DNA from: Litorimonas sp039975855
Lineage (GTDB): Bacteria > Pseudomonadota > Alphaproteobacteria > Caulobacterales > Maricaulaceae
Direction of reading: 5' to 3'
Assembly: GCA_039975855.1 (NCBI GenBank)
Contig: JBDWGH010000003.1
Span: 620,001 to 684,000 of the forward strand
DNA: 64,000 nucleotides
The notes beneath the pieces are model-generated. The model had not been told where the DNA came from. It worked only from the letters and a program-made list of their open reading frames with translations, and made no database searches. This document shows, in pieces, positions 43,862 to 54,179 of this stretch. The translations under genes and the position numbers were made by a program. The first letter of the stretch is position 1; each line of letters opens with the position of its first letter.

Positions 43862-44929
43862 TTGCGGACGATTGAGAATGCGGAGGCCTTACCCGAAGCG
43901 GATAGGGCGGATGGATGTCCCCATCCGCGTGAAGTTTATTCGCTTTTAGGACACGAAACGGCTGAAACGCGCTTTCTCAAAGCTATGCGATCTGGTCGTA
44001 TGCATCATGCTTGGCTTCTCTCTGGACCAAAGGGTATTGGCAAAGCCACGCTAGCATACCGTATGGCACGGAAGCTCTTAGGCGGTCATTCTTTACTCTC
44101 TACTTCATTAGATATTCCGGCATCAGATGAGATTGCTCAGCGTGTGGAAGCGCTAACCCACGGGAATCTGTTCGTCCTCAGGCGGCCCTATGACACAAAG
44201 CTAAAACGGTTTCGGCAAGACATTCCCGTAGATCGCGTGCGACAAGTTTCAGGATTTTTTCAAGAGACAGCGGCAGAAACAGGTTTGTGGCGCGTTTGCA
44301 TAATTGATAGCGCAGACGAATTGAATCGAAATTCTGAAAATGCAATTCTAAAGCTTCTTGAAGAACCGCCGTCTAACACATTGTTTATTTTAATTTCTTC
44401 TGCCCCGGGGCGATTGCTACCCACTATACGTTCGCGCTGTATGGCGCTTGAGTTACGGGCCGTGCCCGATGATCAGATCAAGGGGTGGCTTTCGGAGCAT
44501 GGGAGGGGTTCTCCAGACTTAATCGATGCCGCTGTCCGACTGTCCCGCGGGGCCCCGGGAAAGGCCCTTGCTCTAGTGCAGAACGCAGATGTCGTACTAC
44601 GATCAATTTCAGATTATATTCAATCCTTGGGCCGCACAGCGCCCGACGTGGATATGGCTATCGCCAAACGTTTAGCGGAGAAACGACATATCATTTCCAG
44701 AGATCTATTTTGGGACGGGTTAGACGATACAATACATGCCCATGCTTTGTTCGCGGCAACGGGGGCTTATGAAGGTCCATTTACCCCAGCCAATTTGAAA
44801 CGCAGCCCTAAAACATGGCAGGCCAATCATGCGCGTTTGCGAGATGTCCGTCGTGCAGAGGCGGCCATCAACCTTGATAAGACGGCGACAATGTTTGAGC
44901 TCCTTTCATCCATTCGAGAAGCCTCATGA
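43862..44929 (+). CDS. holB: DNA polymerase III delta-prime subunit
   Basis: 355 residues from a TTG directly after the tmk stop; no in-frame ATG lies near the N-terminus. Clamp-loader AAA+ marks: HAWLLSGPKGIGKATLA, then ADELNRNSENAILKLLEEPP and the SRC-like TIRSRCMAL. Part of the clamp loader complex at the fork. Overlaps tatD by four bases. Confidence 0.92.
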   Translation: MRTIENAEALPEADRADGCPHPREVYSLLGHETAETRFLKAMRSGRMHHAWLLSGPKGIGKATLAYRMARKLLGGHSLLSTSLDIPASDEIAQRVEALTHGNLFVLRRPYDTKLKRFRQDIPVDRVRQVSGFFQETAAETGLWRVCIIDSADELNRNSENAILKLLEEPPSNTLFILISSAPGRLLPTIRSRCMALELRAVPDDQIKGWLSEHGRGSPDLIDAAVRLSRGAPGKALALVQNADVVLRSISDYIQSLGRTAPDVDMAIAKRLAEKRHIISRDLFWDGLDDTIHAHALFAATGAYEGPFTPANLKRSPKTWQANHARLRDVRRAEAAINLDKTATMFELLSSIREAS

Positions 44930-45708
44930 TTGTTGACAGTCACGTAAACTTACACGGTGAGAAATTCGCTGAAGATCTAAGCGAGACCATTCTCCGGGCG
45001 CGCGAGGCGGGGGTTGGACCCATGTTGAATATATGTTGTCACCTGAAAGACTTTGAGGCCGTTTTAGGTGTTGCAAATTTAGATCCGAATATTTGGGCAA
45101 CCATCGGAACACATCCCCATGATGCAAAAGACAATCCCAATATCACCGCAAAAGATATTATACCCAGCACGCAGAACCCAAAGGTAGTCGGGATTGGTGA
45201 AACGGGTCTCGACTATCATTACGACTGGTCACCACGAGACATTCAAAAAGCGAACTTTCAAGCACATATAGATGCGGTGCACGAAACAGGTTTGCCCCTT
45301 GTCGTCCATACGCGAGAGTCTGACGAGGACATGATGGAGATGCTACAAACGGCCTACGCAAAAAAGCCATTTGATGCGATTATGCATTGTTACACGTCGG
45401 GACAAAAACTTGCGGATGCCGCGTCCGAAATGGGTTTCTATTTTTCAGTTTCAGGGATCATGACATTTAAGAATGCGCATGACGTGCGAGACCGAATTTT
45501 GACAATGCCGCGTGACCGTATTCTGTTGGAAACAGACTGTCCATATCTTGCGCCTATGCCATACCGAGGTCGCCGGAATGAACCGGCCTATGTCGTTGAG
45601 GTTTGCAAGGCCTTGGCAGACCTTTTCGGCTGGACTGTTGAGGAAACCGCGGAAAAGACGACAAACGCGTTCTTCAATCTTTTCACTAAAACGAAACGGC
45701 CAAGTTAA
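44926..45708 (+). CDS. TatD-family hydrolase
   Basis: 260 residues. TIM-barrel metal hydrolase of the TatD family: VDSHVNLH at the start (Asn where many relatives have the second His), GETGLDYHY, VVHTRESDED, IMHCYTSG, LLETDCPYLAPMPYRG. Likely a metal-dependent DNase or deoxyribonuclease-like enzyme. In operon with holB and the MBL-fold gene. Confidence 0.94.
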   Translation: MIVDSHVNLHGEKFAEDLSETILRAREAGVGPMLNICCHLKDFEAVLGVANLDPNIWATIGTHPHDAKDNPNITAKDIIPSTQNPKVVGIGETGLDYHYDWSPRDIQKANFQAHIDAVHETGLPLVVHTRESDEDMMEMLQTAYAKKPFDAIMHCYTSGQKLADAASEMGFYFSVSGIMTFKNAHDVRDRILTMPRDRILLETDCPYLAPMPYRGRRNEPAYVVEVCKALADLFGWTVEETAEKTTNAFFNLFTKTKRPS

Positions 45709-46532
45709 TGGGTTTACGGGCAATTATACTTGGCTGCGGATCTTCAGGCGGCGTTCCGCGAATTGGCGGTGATTGGGGTGTCTGCGACCCTAAAGAGCCC
45801 AAAAATGCTCGAACCAGAAGTTCGATATTGATCCAAAAGTGGATCGGGGACAGAGAGCCAGATCCAAGGGAGTGCACAAACGTTCTGGTCGACACATCTC
45901 CAGATTTACGTGTTCAGCTTCTGCGTGAAAATATACGACATTTAGATGCAGTTTTTTATACGCATGATCATGCCGATCAATCGCACGGAATTGATGATTT
46001 ACGCGCCATTGCCTATCGCATGCGCGCACAAATCCCGACTTATATGGATGCGCACACGAAAGCTCATATCTTTGACCGATTTAATTATTGTTTTGAAATG
46101 CCAGAGGGTCGTGTCCATCCGGCCATTCTCGCATTGCAGGAATTGATTTCAGATGGCTCAAAAACGGTCATTGAAGGCGCTGGTGGAACGGTCTCTATCG
46201 AGACCCTCGAAGTCAGTCATGGCCCCACGCCATCACTTGGTTTCTTAGTGGATGGCAGGCTTGCCTATAGCCCCGATGTTTGGGGTGTAAGTGATGACGT
46301 CCTGACCCGACTGAGAGATATCGACGTGTGGATCGTAGACTCTTTACGTTACAGCCAGCATCCGACCCATGCGCATGCGGATAAGACTTTGTCTTGGCTA
46401 GCGAGAGCCAAGGTCAAATCAGCCGTTTTGACAAATCTACATATCGATATGGATTACGCAACTTTGAGAGAAGAATTGCCCCCCATCATTCAACCCGCCT
46501 ATGATGGCATGAAGGTTACGGCTCAGGCCTAA
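45708..46532 (+). CDS. MBL-fold metallo-hydrolase, PhnP-like
   Basis: 274 residues. Beta-lactamase-fold metal site THDHADQSHGIDD, LGCGSSGGVPRIGGDWG at the start, and SPDVWGVSDD. Close in pattern to PhnP-like phosphodiesterases that often follow tatD in alphaproteobacteria. The substrate is probably a cyclic or nucleotide phosphodiester; this is not shown. The 3' end overlaps the convergent phosphatase gene by 17 bases. Confidence 0.9.
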   Translation: MGLRAIILGCGSSGGVPRIGGDWGVCDPKEPKNARTRSSILIQKWIGDREPDPRECTNVLVDTSPDLRVQLLRENIRHLDAVFYTHDHADQSHGIDDLRAIAYRMRAQIPTYMDAHTKAHIFDRFNYCFEMPEGRVHPAILALQELISDGSKTVIEGAGGTVSIETLEVSHGPTPSLGFLVDGRLAYSPDVWGVSDDVLTRLRDIDVWIVDSLRYSQHPTHAHADKTLSWLARAKVKSAVLTNLHIDMDYATLREELPPIIQPAYDGMKVTAQA

Positions 46533-47106
46533 TATCCCAGCCCACCAGAATGGGGCCTTTCGCCGTTAGGTCGATGATACCGTAAGACCCGGTTCTTAGT
46601 TTGAGAGGGACCGCCATATCTGAGGCGACCACGTCTAAGAGAAATCTCGCGACACCATTAGAAGTCACCACCAATGTATTTGACCTAGGATCGCATGACG
46701 CCAAAAAAGCTTTCCACGCAGTCGTTAAACCGTCCACATCGACTTTCCAACCTTCCGGGGGAATAGCTTTCTCATCCCAGCGCTTGAGGGATTCACTGCC
46801 GATACGGGCGATTACTTCGGTTTCCGGAAGACCTTCATCTGGACCATAGTCGATTTCCGTCAAAAACTCTGCCAATCGGTAATTCTGCTGACCTAATAGA
46901 GTTTCCGCTGTCTGCCGTGTGCGCTTCAAATCCGAAGAATAGGCTGCCACGAAATCTACGGCTTGGAGGGCTTCTGCCAGTCTTTCGGCTTGTAACCGTC
47001 CGGACGAGGAAAGCGGTAAATCTGTCTTCCCACCCACACGCAAAATCACGTCACCCTTATCGAAGGTATTCCCATGGCGAACAATGTAAACTCGGCCGAC
47101 GCTCAT
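46516..47106 (-). CDS. Histidine phosphatase family protein
   Basis: 196 residues. Phosphoglycerate-mutase-like catalytic loop VYIVRHGNTF, YSSDLKRTRQTAE, and a later histidine-poor VTSNGVARFLL where many relatives have GHG; the second catalytic histidine is therefore unclear. Substrate unknown. It starts four bases inside the kdsB stop, in an operon with kdsB-kdsD. Confidence 0.85.
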   Translation of the reverse strand: MSVGRVYIVRHGNTFDKGDVILRVGGKTDLPLSSSGRLQAERLAEALQAVDFVAAYSSDLKRTRQTAETLLGQQNYRLAEFLTEIDYGPDEGLPETEVIARIGSESLKRWDEKAIPPEGWKVDVDGLTTAWKAFLASCDPRSNTLVVTSNGVARFLLDVVASDMAVPLKLRTGSYGIIDLTAKGPILVGWDIRPEP

Positions 47107-47900
47107 GACGTGAAAGGGTCGCCATAGGTTTTAATGAGTAGCTCCGCGCGCTTGAGATCTTCTTTTGTGTCTATTCCCGGCGAAGATATTTGCGGAGGGG
47201 AGACCCTTACGACACCAATGCTCATTCCATTCTCTAGAGCTCTAAGCTGCTCTAAGCCTTCCAATTTTTCGAAATGCGATTGAGGCAATTCGGTGAAACG
47301 CTCCAATGCGGCCCGGCGAAACCCGTAAAGCCCGATATGACGCAAGACAGGCGAAAGAGGGCCTAATTCCCGCAAGGATGCCTCTTTGCGGATACTCGGA
47401 ATAATTGCCTTAGAGAACCAAACAGCTCGTCCTGCTTTCTCGATGACTGTCGTGCCAGAGAATGGGGTCGTTGTTTTAGACTCCCTAAGATCATCCAGAG
47501 CGTCCCAAGCGAGCCGAATGGCTGGAGTCGCAATGTCGACGACTTTCTCTGAAAGGCAGTCGAGAATTGCCTGAATATGAGTGGGGTCAGTGAAGGGGGC
47601 ATCCCCTTGAAGGTTCAAGACTATGTCAGCTTCAGGATTAAAGATATTTGCGGCAGCCAGTGCCCTGTCACTGCCAGAGGCCAAATCCGGTTCCGTCATT
47701 ACGACCGGCAGTCTGAACTGGCGACAATGCGCAGCAATGTCTTCATGGTCGGTCGCAATAACGTAATCTGTTGACACCAAATTTTCAGCAATCTGAGCTG
47801 TTCGGCGTATCATGCTCACACCGGAGATTTCCGCGAGTGGTTTTCCAGGAAATCGTTTAGAAGCCATTCGCGCTGGAATGACGATAAGAGGCTTAGACAT
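47103..47900 (-). CDS. kdsB: CMP-Kdo synthetase
   Basis: 265 residues. PARMASKRFPGKPLAEI nucleotide-binding start, VLNLQGDAPF, and the HIGLYGFRRAALERF segment. Activates Kdo with CTP for lipopolysaccharide core. Overlaps kdsD by eight bases. Confidence 0.94.
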   Translation of the reverse strand: MSKPLIVIPARMASKRFPGKPLAEISGVSMIRRTAQIAENLVSTDYVIATDHEDIAAHCRQFRLPVVMTEPDLASGSDRALAAANIFNPEADIVLNLQGDAPFTDPTHIQAILDCLSEKVVDIATPAIRLAWDALDDLRESKTTTPFSGTTVIEKAGRAVWFSKAIIPSIRKEASLRELGPLSPVLRHIGLYGFRRAALERFTELPQSHFEKLEGLEQLRALENGMSIGVVRVSPPQISSPGIDTKEDLKRAELLIKTYGDPFTS

Positions 47901-48855
47901 TTCCGGTCGCCAATACCGTTTTCAAATCTAAAAGACCGACGATTGTCTCACCATCCAGCACAAATGCGTTTCCAATCTTCCGTTGTGAAAATGCGGCGAT
48001 TGCATCTTTCATTCGCATATCCGGAGAAAGAGCAAAGGGGTCCGTCGTCATAATGCCAGCGGCCGTCTTTTGCATGATATTATCCCCCATGGCTCGGCGT
48101 AGATCTCCGTCAGTGATAATGCCAACGAGACGTTCATCATGGGTCACCCCAACGCAACCTTTACCGCCACTTGTCATGGCAAGAATAACCTCAGTCATCG
48201 CGGCCGTCGTCTGAACAAGCGGTACGTCATCAGGCTGTCCGGCCAAATAATCACCCAAGCGCTGTAATCCAAACCCAAGTTTTCCTGCTGGATGTCGTTC
48301 GCCAAATTCCTCGGCTGTAAATCCGCGGGCCTCCATCACAGCCACACAAAGGGCATCGCCAAGCGCGAGGGTTAGGGTGGTCGAGGTCGTTGGTGCAAGA
48401 TTGTTAGGACAGGCTTCCTCGGCATCCGGTAACACCAGAGCAATATCTACACTGCGTGATAATGTAGAGCCAGCTGCACCGGAAATGGCGATCGTATCGT
48501 TCCCGAGGCTGTTGGCATAGCTAATGACACCATTCACTTCGCTACTTTCACCGCTATTCGACAATCCCAGTACAACAGCGTCAGCACGTATCATTCCGAG
48601 ATCACCATGCGCCGCTTCGGATGGGTGCAGGAAGAATGAAGGTGTTCCTGTTGAGGCAAAACTAGCCGCAATTTTACGGCCAATATGACCGGATTTTCCC
48701 AAACCAACGACAATCAGGTGCCCTTCGCAGGCGAGGATTTTTTTAACAGCCTGGTCAAAATTTGCGTCCAATGAGGCTTCGAGCGCTCTTAAACCCTCAG
48801 ATTCTCGGCGAATTACATCACGTCCAATCGCGAGGCTGTCCTGTGTTTCCTTCAT
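47893..48855 (-). CDS. kdsD: Arabinose-5-phosphate isomerase
   Basis: 320 residues from the ATG at 48855, the usual family length; an ATG at 48954 would add a 33-residue N-terminus not usual in the family, and neither start has a strong ribosome site. SIS domain with VVGLGKSGHIGRKIAASFASTGTPSFFLHP and EAAHGDLGMI, then two CBS domains (VIITDGDLRRAMG; KIGNAFVLDG). It makes D-arabinose-5-phosphate, the Kdo precursor. Confidence 0.93.
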   Translation of the reverse strand: MKETQDSLAIGRDVIRRESEGLRALEASLDANFDQAVKKILACEGHLIVVGLGKSGHIGRKIAASFASTGTPSFFLHPSEAAHGDLGMIRADAVVLGLSNSGESSEVNGVISYANSLGNDTIAISGAAGSTLSRSVDIALVLPDAEEACPNNLAPTTSTTLTLALGDALCVAVMEARGFTAEEFGERHPAGKLGFGLQRLGDYLAGQPDDVPLVQTTAAMTEVILAMTSGGKGCVGVTHDERLVGIITDGDLRRAMGDNIMQKTAAGIMTTDPFALSPDMRMKDAIAAFSQRKIGNAFVLDGETIVGLLDLKTVLATGNV

Positions 48856-49071
48856 AAGCAGGGCTTTAGCGCTATGGATGACCCTTGTCACATGCGAAAT
48901 TATCGCGGTCTTATCTTTGGGTAAAATGGAGGTAACAAACCAACCGTAAGTCATTGTTATGATATAAAACTCTCCGTTTATATTCTTGGATAGAAGTGAA
49001 CTAATGGATTGGAGAATGCCCGGAAGGCGCTAATTCAGTACATATTATTTCTCATAATCATCATTATGCGA

Positions 49072-50829
49072 TTATTGTAGCAAACTCGCGATCCAGGCTC
49101 TCAGAGCCTCCTCATCTGGCCATGCCGCCCAGTAATGGACATCTCCGGACCTTACGACAATGGGGTCACCGGAAACGGTTGTTTCAGTCACCTCCCAATC
49201 GCATTCCAAGACCTCTCTCCAAATTTGAGCCGCTCCGCCGCCGGATAACGCAACAGCAGAATCCGCTCTCAGTGTATCGATACCGATGACTTTGATGCCT
49301 TCCAAACCTGGCGGCAAATCGTCTGGTATATGGAAATCATCAGTTCTAGATCCAGTTCGAGGACCTAAGATCGCCTGCCCCTTGAAGGACGATACAGCGC
49401 TGTGCAATTCGTCAGTCCACGCAAAGAGCCCAGGAATGAATACGGCTTTTCGGTCTCCAAAATCAGTTGTGCTGGATGGCAAGATGTCAATTTTGGAAAA
49501 CCCGTACCTTCGCAACCCCTTGTAAATATCTAAAACTAACCGAAAATAGTCGAAATTCGTATCTTGCGCCTGAACTTCCCAGGCCCATTGCGAAGGGTAA
49601 TCAAACACAATTGCGACTTCTGATTCATCGTCTTTAGGGGGTGTGTAGTTCCCTAATTCAGAGGCGATCGCCCTCACCGCCTTACCGCCCTCTGACAATT
49701 CTCCATCTGTTCGAAGTAAACCTGCATGCAGCTGCTCTTGCCCAAATGGAAGTTGTCGCCATCTGAAATAGGACACGACCTCTGCACCGTGGTCAAAGGC
49801 ATCAAAAGTCCACTGGCGAACTTGTCCTTCTTTTGGCGTAGGATTGTGTGGGGCCCAATTCACGGGTCCGGGTTGTTGCTCCATAACCCACCAACGACCT
49901 TTTCCGACGGAGCGATAGAGGTCGTGATGAAAGGCTTGGAAATCCGCATCCCCTTCCCGTGCGTGTTCTTTTCTGAAGGCTTCGGGTCTATCGGACCGGT
50001 CCTCAAGGAAGCCAAGTGGATAGCTGTCCCACGTCGCAATGTCTAAGTCTTGACCAACGGCAAAATGGTCAAAATCGGTGATACGGCCCATATAATTGTG
50101 TAGAAGATCAGCGTCTGTTAGCTCTCGAAGAACATCCGTTTGGGCCTTATTGAACGCAACAACCTGATCTGATGCGAAGCGCCTAAAGTCCATAACATGT
50201 GCTGGGTGGGGTTCTGTGACCGTTAGATTTGGCAACTCAATTTGGTCAAATCGGTTGTATTCCATCGACCAAAAGATCGTCCCCCACCTTTGATTGAGAC
50301 TTTCAATTGTTTGATATTTGTCTTTCAACCAAATTCGGAAACCGTCTCGCGCGATGGGGCTGTAAGACAGAGTCGTATCGTGACAGCCATATTCATTGTC
50401 TATCTGCCAAGCTTTGACCGATGGGTGCTGTCCATAGCGTTCCCCTAATAATCGAGCGATCCGAGTGCATTCTTCGCGATATGGCAAATGCGCAAAGTCA
50501 TAATGACGTCGTGACCCGAATCTGCGAACGAGCCCGCCCTCGTCCCACGCCAACATGTCGGGGTATTTATCTACCATCCAACGCGGCGGCGTCGCTGTGG
50601 GCGTACATATGACAATTTTTAGACCGGCATCCGCCAGTACCGCAATGGCCCGATCTAGCCACTCAAAGGTAAGCCTACCTGGCTCTGGCTCCATCCGGCT
50701 CCATGCAAATTCCCCAATGCGGACCCATGAAAGCCCCATCTCAACCATTTGCTTCGCATCTATTGGCCAGCGCTCTTCCGGCCAGTGTTCAGGATAGTAG
50801 CAAACACCCAGTTCTGGTTTAGTTGCCAT
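49072..50829 (-). CDS. GH42 beta-galactosidase
   Basis: 585 residues, shorter than many GH42 enzymes. Start GVCYYPEHWPEERW, acid/base Glu146 in WQIDNEYGCH, nucleophile Glu317 in WWVMEQQPGPVNW. A trimerisation-like domain follows from about 390, with a short C-terminal beta domain. No signal peptide, so cytoplasmic. It would cleave beta-galactosides, perhaps from algal polymers. The start overlaps the dehydratase stop by 11 bases. No sugar transporter is next to it. Confidence 0.93.
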   Translation of the reverse strand: MATKPELGVCYYPEHWPEERWPIDAKQMVEMGLSWVRIGEFAWSRMEPEPGRLTFEWLDRAIAVLADAGLKIVICTPTATPPRWMVDKYPDMLAWDEGGLVRRFGSRRHYDFAHLPYREECTRIARLLGERYGQHPSVKAWQIDNEYGCHDTTLSYSPIARDGFRIWLKDKYQTIESLNQRWGTIFWSMEYNRFDQIELPNLTVTEPHPAHVMDFRRFASDQVVAFNKAQTDVLRELTDADLLHNYMGRITDFDHFAVGQDLDIATWDSYPLGFLEDRSDRPEAFRKEHAREGDADFQAFHHDLYRSVGKGRWWVMEQQPGPVNWAPHNPTPKEGQVRQWTFDAFDHGAEVVSYFRWRQLPFGQEQLHAGLLRTDGELSEGGKAVRAIASELGNYTPPKDDESEVAIVFDYPSQWAWEVQAQDTNFDYFRLVLDIYKGLRRYGFSKIDILPSSTTDFGDRKAVFIPGLFAWTDELHSAVSSFKGQAILGPRTGSRTDDFHIPDDLPPGLEGIKVIGIDTLRADSAVALSGGGAAQIWREVLECDWEVTETTVSGDPIVVRSGDVHYWAAWPDEEALRAWIASLLQ

Positions 50830-51787
50830 GGAGAGCTCGATTCAGAATTTCCGGATCAACATTTCCACCCGATAAAATCACGGCCACCGTCTCTACATGA
50901 TCTGGAAGATTTCCTGCGAGTGTAGCGGCAATGGCCGCGGCTCCGCCCGGTTCCAAAACAACGCCTAATTCCTCATGCGCGACCTTCATGGCGTGTAGGC
51001 ATTCTTCGTCACTTACTGTGAACACATCGCGTAGAGATTTAGAATTAATCGGCCAAGTCAACTTTCCCGGCTGGGGTGTCATAATGGCTTCGCAAAGCGT
51101 TGGCTCGGTGGTTTGAAGCCTTACCCTCTCGCCAGAGCGCAGGCTCAGCTGATGATCATTATAAGCCGTCGGTTCCGCTCCATATACCTCAGTATTTGGA
51201 GAGAGTTCCGATAGCCCCAATGAAATACCGGCGCACATTCCGCCGCCGCCTAGACAAGTTATCATCGCATCGAATTGAGGTTCAGCCTCAGCCAACTCGA
51301 CTCCGATTGTGCCCTGCCCGGCAATGATAAACGGATCATCATAACTGGGCACAATGGTGCGACCGTCTCGCTTCGCTATCTCTGCGGCGATATCTTCGCG
51401 GCTCTCAGTCATTCGATCATAGGTCACGATGGTTGCACCGTCAGCTAGAACGCCAGCAACCTTCACTTTTGGTGCATCCGTGGGCATGACGATAATGGCA
51501 TCCATGCCGAGTTCTTTCGCAGCACAGGAAACACCCTGGGCATGATTTCCAGAGGAATATGCGACGACTCCGCGTTGACGTTCTTCGGAATTCATGACGG
51601 ATAATCGATTGAAAGCGCCACGATATTTGAATGCATTTTTCTTTTGCAAGCATTCAGCTTTGAACCAGACTTGCTTTCCAACACGCATATCGATGGATTC
51701 GGACCGCAATAGAGGCGTTTTAACGGCATGTCCGTCCAAACGTTTCACGGCCTCTGCAACATCGGCATATGTAGGTATTCGGCTCAT
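50819..51787 (-). CDS. PLP-dependent threonine/serine dehydratase
   Basis: 322 residues from the ATG at 51787. Fold-type II PLP enzyme: PLP lysine in KNAFKYRGAFNRL, SSGNHAQGVS, tetraglycine CLGGGGMCAG, and ILSGGNVD at the end. It is catalytic-domain only, with no ACT regulatory domain, so it is the catabolic type or a serine racemase / hydroxyaspartate dehydratase. It may work with the threonine degradation genes nearby, but this is inference. Confidence 0.9.
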   Translation of the reverse strand: MSRIPTYADVAEAVKRLDGHAVKTPLLRSESIDMRVGKQVWFKAECLQKKNAFKYRGAFNRLSVMNSEERQRGVVAYSSGNHAQGVSCAAKELGMDAIIVMPTDAPKVKVAGVLADGATIVTYDRMTESREDIAAEIAKRDGRTIVPSYDDPFIIAGQGTIGVELAEAEPQFDAMITCLGGGGMCAGISLGLSELSPNTEVYGAEPTAYNDHQLSLRSGERVRLQTTEPTLCEAIMTPQPGKLTWPINSKSLRDVFTVSDEECLHAMKVAHEELGVVLEPGGAAAIAATLAGNLPDHVETVAVILSGGNVDPEILNRALHGN

Positions 51788-51868
51788 GTTAGGTCCTGTG
51801 TTGACGCTGTCTTGGAATAATGAAAATACAGCTGGCAACAAGTCAAATAATAGACCCGGGGAGATGCC

Positions 51869-53497
51869 ATGTTAGGCCTCATGATGAAACACGAGCTCAT
51901 GATCAGTGATCTGATCGAGCACGCAGCGACAGTCCATAAAGATCGCGAGATTTACACACTTAATACGAACATGACAGAGCACCGTTATACGTGGTCTGAC
52001 TGCGCTGTACGTGTTCGCAAACTCGCCAATGCTCTGCTCGCGGCCGGTGTCCAAAAAGGCGACCGTGTTGCTACAATCGCTTGGAATAATTATCGTCATA
52101 TCGAAATTTATTACGCTGTCAGTTCGATCGGTGCGGTCGTTCACACGATCAATCCGCGTTTGAAGCCTGAACAGATTGCCTGGATGGTGAATCACGCCGA
52201 GGACAAATTCCTCATGTTTGACTCGACTTTCGCGCCAATCATCAATGGTGTTGGGGCGCTTTGTCCGACTGTCGAAAAATGGGTCTGTCTGACGGATAAA
52301 GTGGGCTTACCTGACATGAAAATTCCCACGGATGATTATGAGAGTTTCATTGCTGACGCGTCCGAGGACATAACCTGGGAACGATTTGACGAAAACACGG
52401 CCTGTACGCTTTGCTATACTTCCGGCACGACGGGCGATCCGAAGGGTGTTCTCTACTCACATCGCTCCACAATCCTTCATGCAATGGCGGGCTGTTTCAA
52501 TGACGTGATTGGCGGGGGGTCTAACGACACGATTTTGGGTGTTGTTCCGATGTTCCATGTTTCGGCCTGGGGTCTTGTCTACTCAGCGGCTATGGTTGGC
52601 GCGAAACTGGTTATGCCGGGACCGGGACTTGATGGAGCCAATCTAACAAAGATGATCAACCAAGAGGGTGTAACCCTGATGGCTGGCGTTCCAACTGTTT
52701 GGCTGGCGATTTATAATCACGTCAAAGCAACTGGCGACAGCTTGCCAACCGTGAAAAAGGCACTTGTCGGAGGCTCTGCTCTCCCGGAAAGTCTGTTGAG
52801 GGCTTACGAATTAGACCTCGGTATAGCCATGCAACAAGGTTGGGGTATGACGGAAACGTCTCCGTTGGGTACCACCTACTCGCCATATCCTGGCGATGAT
52901 CTGTCGGATTATGATGCGACGGTAAAAGACAAACTATATGCAGGTCGACGAATCTTCGGTGTCGATATGCGTATCGTAGATGATGAAGGCGAAATCCTAC
53001 CGCAAGACGGAGAAGCAACGGGTCACCTTCAAGTTCGCGGACCGTGGATTGCATCCGGATACTTTAAAGGTGCTGGATCTGACAGTTTCACAGATGATGG
53101 TTGGTTCGCCACGGGCGACGTAGCGGCGATTCATCCGCGTGGTTATATGGAAATTACAGACCGCTCAAAAGACGTCATCAAATCCGGTGGCGAATGGGTT
53201 AGCTCTATTGAAGTTGAAAATGCGGCTTGTGATCATCCAGATGTGCAAATGGCTGCCTGTATCGGCGTTCGACACGAAAAATGGCAAGAGCGCCCAATGC
53301 TAATCGTCCAATCCGTCCCGGGCAAAGAGCCGTCCAAGGACGAAATCAAAGACTGTATCGGCGCGAAATGTGCGAAATGGTGGATGCCGGACGCGATTGT
53401 CTTTGTTGACGAACTTCCTTTGGGCGCGACAGGTAAAATTCTGAAACGAGAATTAAAGAAGACATATAAAGACTTTGATCTTGAATCTGCGTCTTAG
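51869..53497 (+). CDS. Fatty-acid--CoA ligase
   Basis: 542 residues; GGGGAG lies six bases before the ATG. ANL-superfamily motifs: CYTSGTTGDPKGVLYSHRS, QGWGMTET, GWFATGDVA, GEWVSSIEVENA, and the acyl-transfer lysine in LGATGKILKREL. Similar to medium/long-chain acyl-CoA synthetases. Substrate length cannot be read from sequence. The next gene starts within its last codons. Confidence 0.92.
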   Translation: MLGLMMKHELMISDLIEHAATVHKDREIYTLNTNMTEHRYTWSDCAVRVRKLANALLAAGVQKGDRVATIAWNNYRHIEIYYAVSSIGAVVHTINPRLKPEQIAWMVNHAEDKFLMFDSTFAPIINGVGALCPTVEKWVCLTDKVGLPDMKIPTDDYESFIADASEDITWERFDENTACTLCYTSGTTGDPKGVLYSHRSTILHAMAGCFNDVIGGGSNDTILGVVPMFHVSAWGLVYSAAMVGAKLVMPGPGLDGANLTKMINQEGVTLMAGVPTVWLAIYNHVKATGDSLPTVKKALVGGSALPESLLRAYELDLGIAMQQGWGMTETSPLGTTYSPYPGDDLSDYDATVKDKLYAGRRIFGVDMRIVDDEGEILPQDGEATGHLQVRGPWIASGYFKGAGSDSFTDDGWFATGDVAAIHPRGYMEITDRSKDVIKSGGEWVSSIEVENAACDHPDVQMAACIGVRHEKWQERPMLIVQSVPGKEPSKDEIKDCIGAKCAKWWMPDAIVFVDELPLGATGKILKRELKKTYKDFDLESAS

Positions 53498-54179
53498 CGC
53501 AGGCCTCGTTTTTCTGATTGGGGTTGGTTGTCAAACCACAGTTGACCCCATTCCGACACACATGCTTCGGCTAATGTGTGAAGGCGCCGAACCAAAAAAC
53601 ACGATTCAATCTCGGGTTGCTGTATTGGATGTGGGCGACCCTCTTTATGATTTTGGCTTCGCCACGGGACACGGAATTCCGTCTGAACGCCCTTGTGAGG
53701 TTAAAGACTTTGCTGGTCGGACACGATCCGTAGATTTAATTCGTCTCGCGGATGGATATCAAGCGGGTGAAAAAACGGATTGGGCCATCGTCAGGTTCGA
53801 AAAAATATCGACCAAACACTTGGTGCGTTATGACTTGGAACCTATCGAAGAATTTGCGCCATTCAAGGATCAAGAATTCTCCTTCGCAGAGGCCCGTGGC
53901 CTCTCCGAAAACGCGCAGAGCTGCAAACTTGCCATTCTTGATTTCGACAATGGTCGTTATCGCGTTACGCATGATTGCCGGGCAGTTCCCGGTCAATCGG
54001 GCTCGCCAATCACTCGCGTAATCGAAGGAAAGCATAAGCTTGTTGGGCTTCACATCGGCCATCTTTGGATGTTCAAGTCTCCGGAAACGGGACGCCCTGA
54101 CCGCAAGGGGTATATCAATTTACTAGACAAAAATTCAGTCAAAGAAATCGAGTCCCTAATCGCAAAGTATCGAAGCTAG
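53475..54179 (+). CDS. Trypsin-like lipoprotein, predicted
   Basis: About 234 residues; the start is uncertain (TTG at 53475 or 53481) and overlaps the ligase gene's 3' end. An N-terminal hydrophobic stretch ends in IGVGC, a plausible lipobox. A chymotrypsin-like triad can be proposed: His in FATGHGI, Asp in TDWAIVRF, and Ser in AVPGQSGSPI, the G-x-S-G-S-P elbow. So it may be a periplasmic serine protease. Substrate unknown. Confidence 0.7.
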   Translation: MILNLRLSAGLVFLIGVGCQTTVDPIPTHMLRLMCEGAEPKNTIQSRVAVLDVGDPLYDFGFATGHGIPSERPCEVKDFAGRTRSVDLIRLADGYQAGEKTDWAIVRFEKISTKHLVRYDLEPIEEFAPFKDQEFSFAEARGLSENAQSCKLAILDFDNGRYRVTHDCRAVPGQSGSPITRVIEGKHKLVGLHIGHLWMFKSPETGRPDRKGYINLLDKNSVKEIESLIAKYRS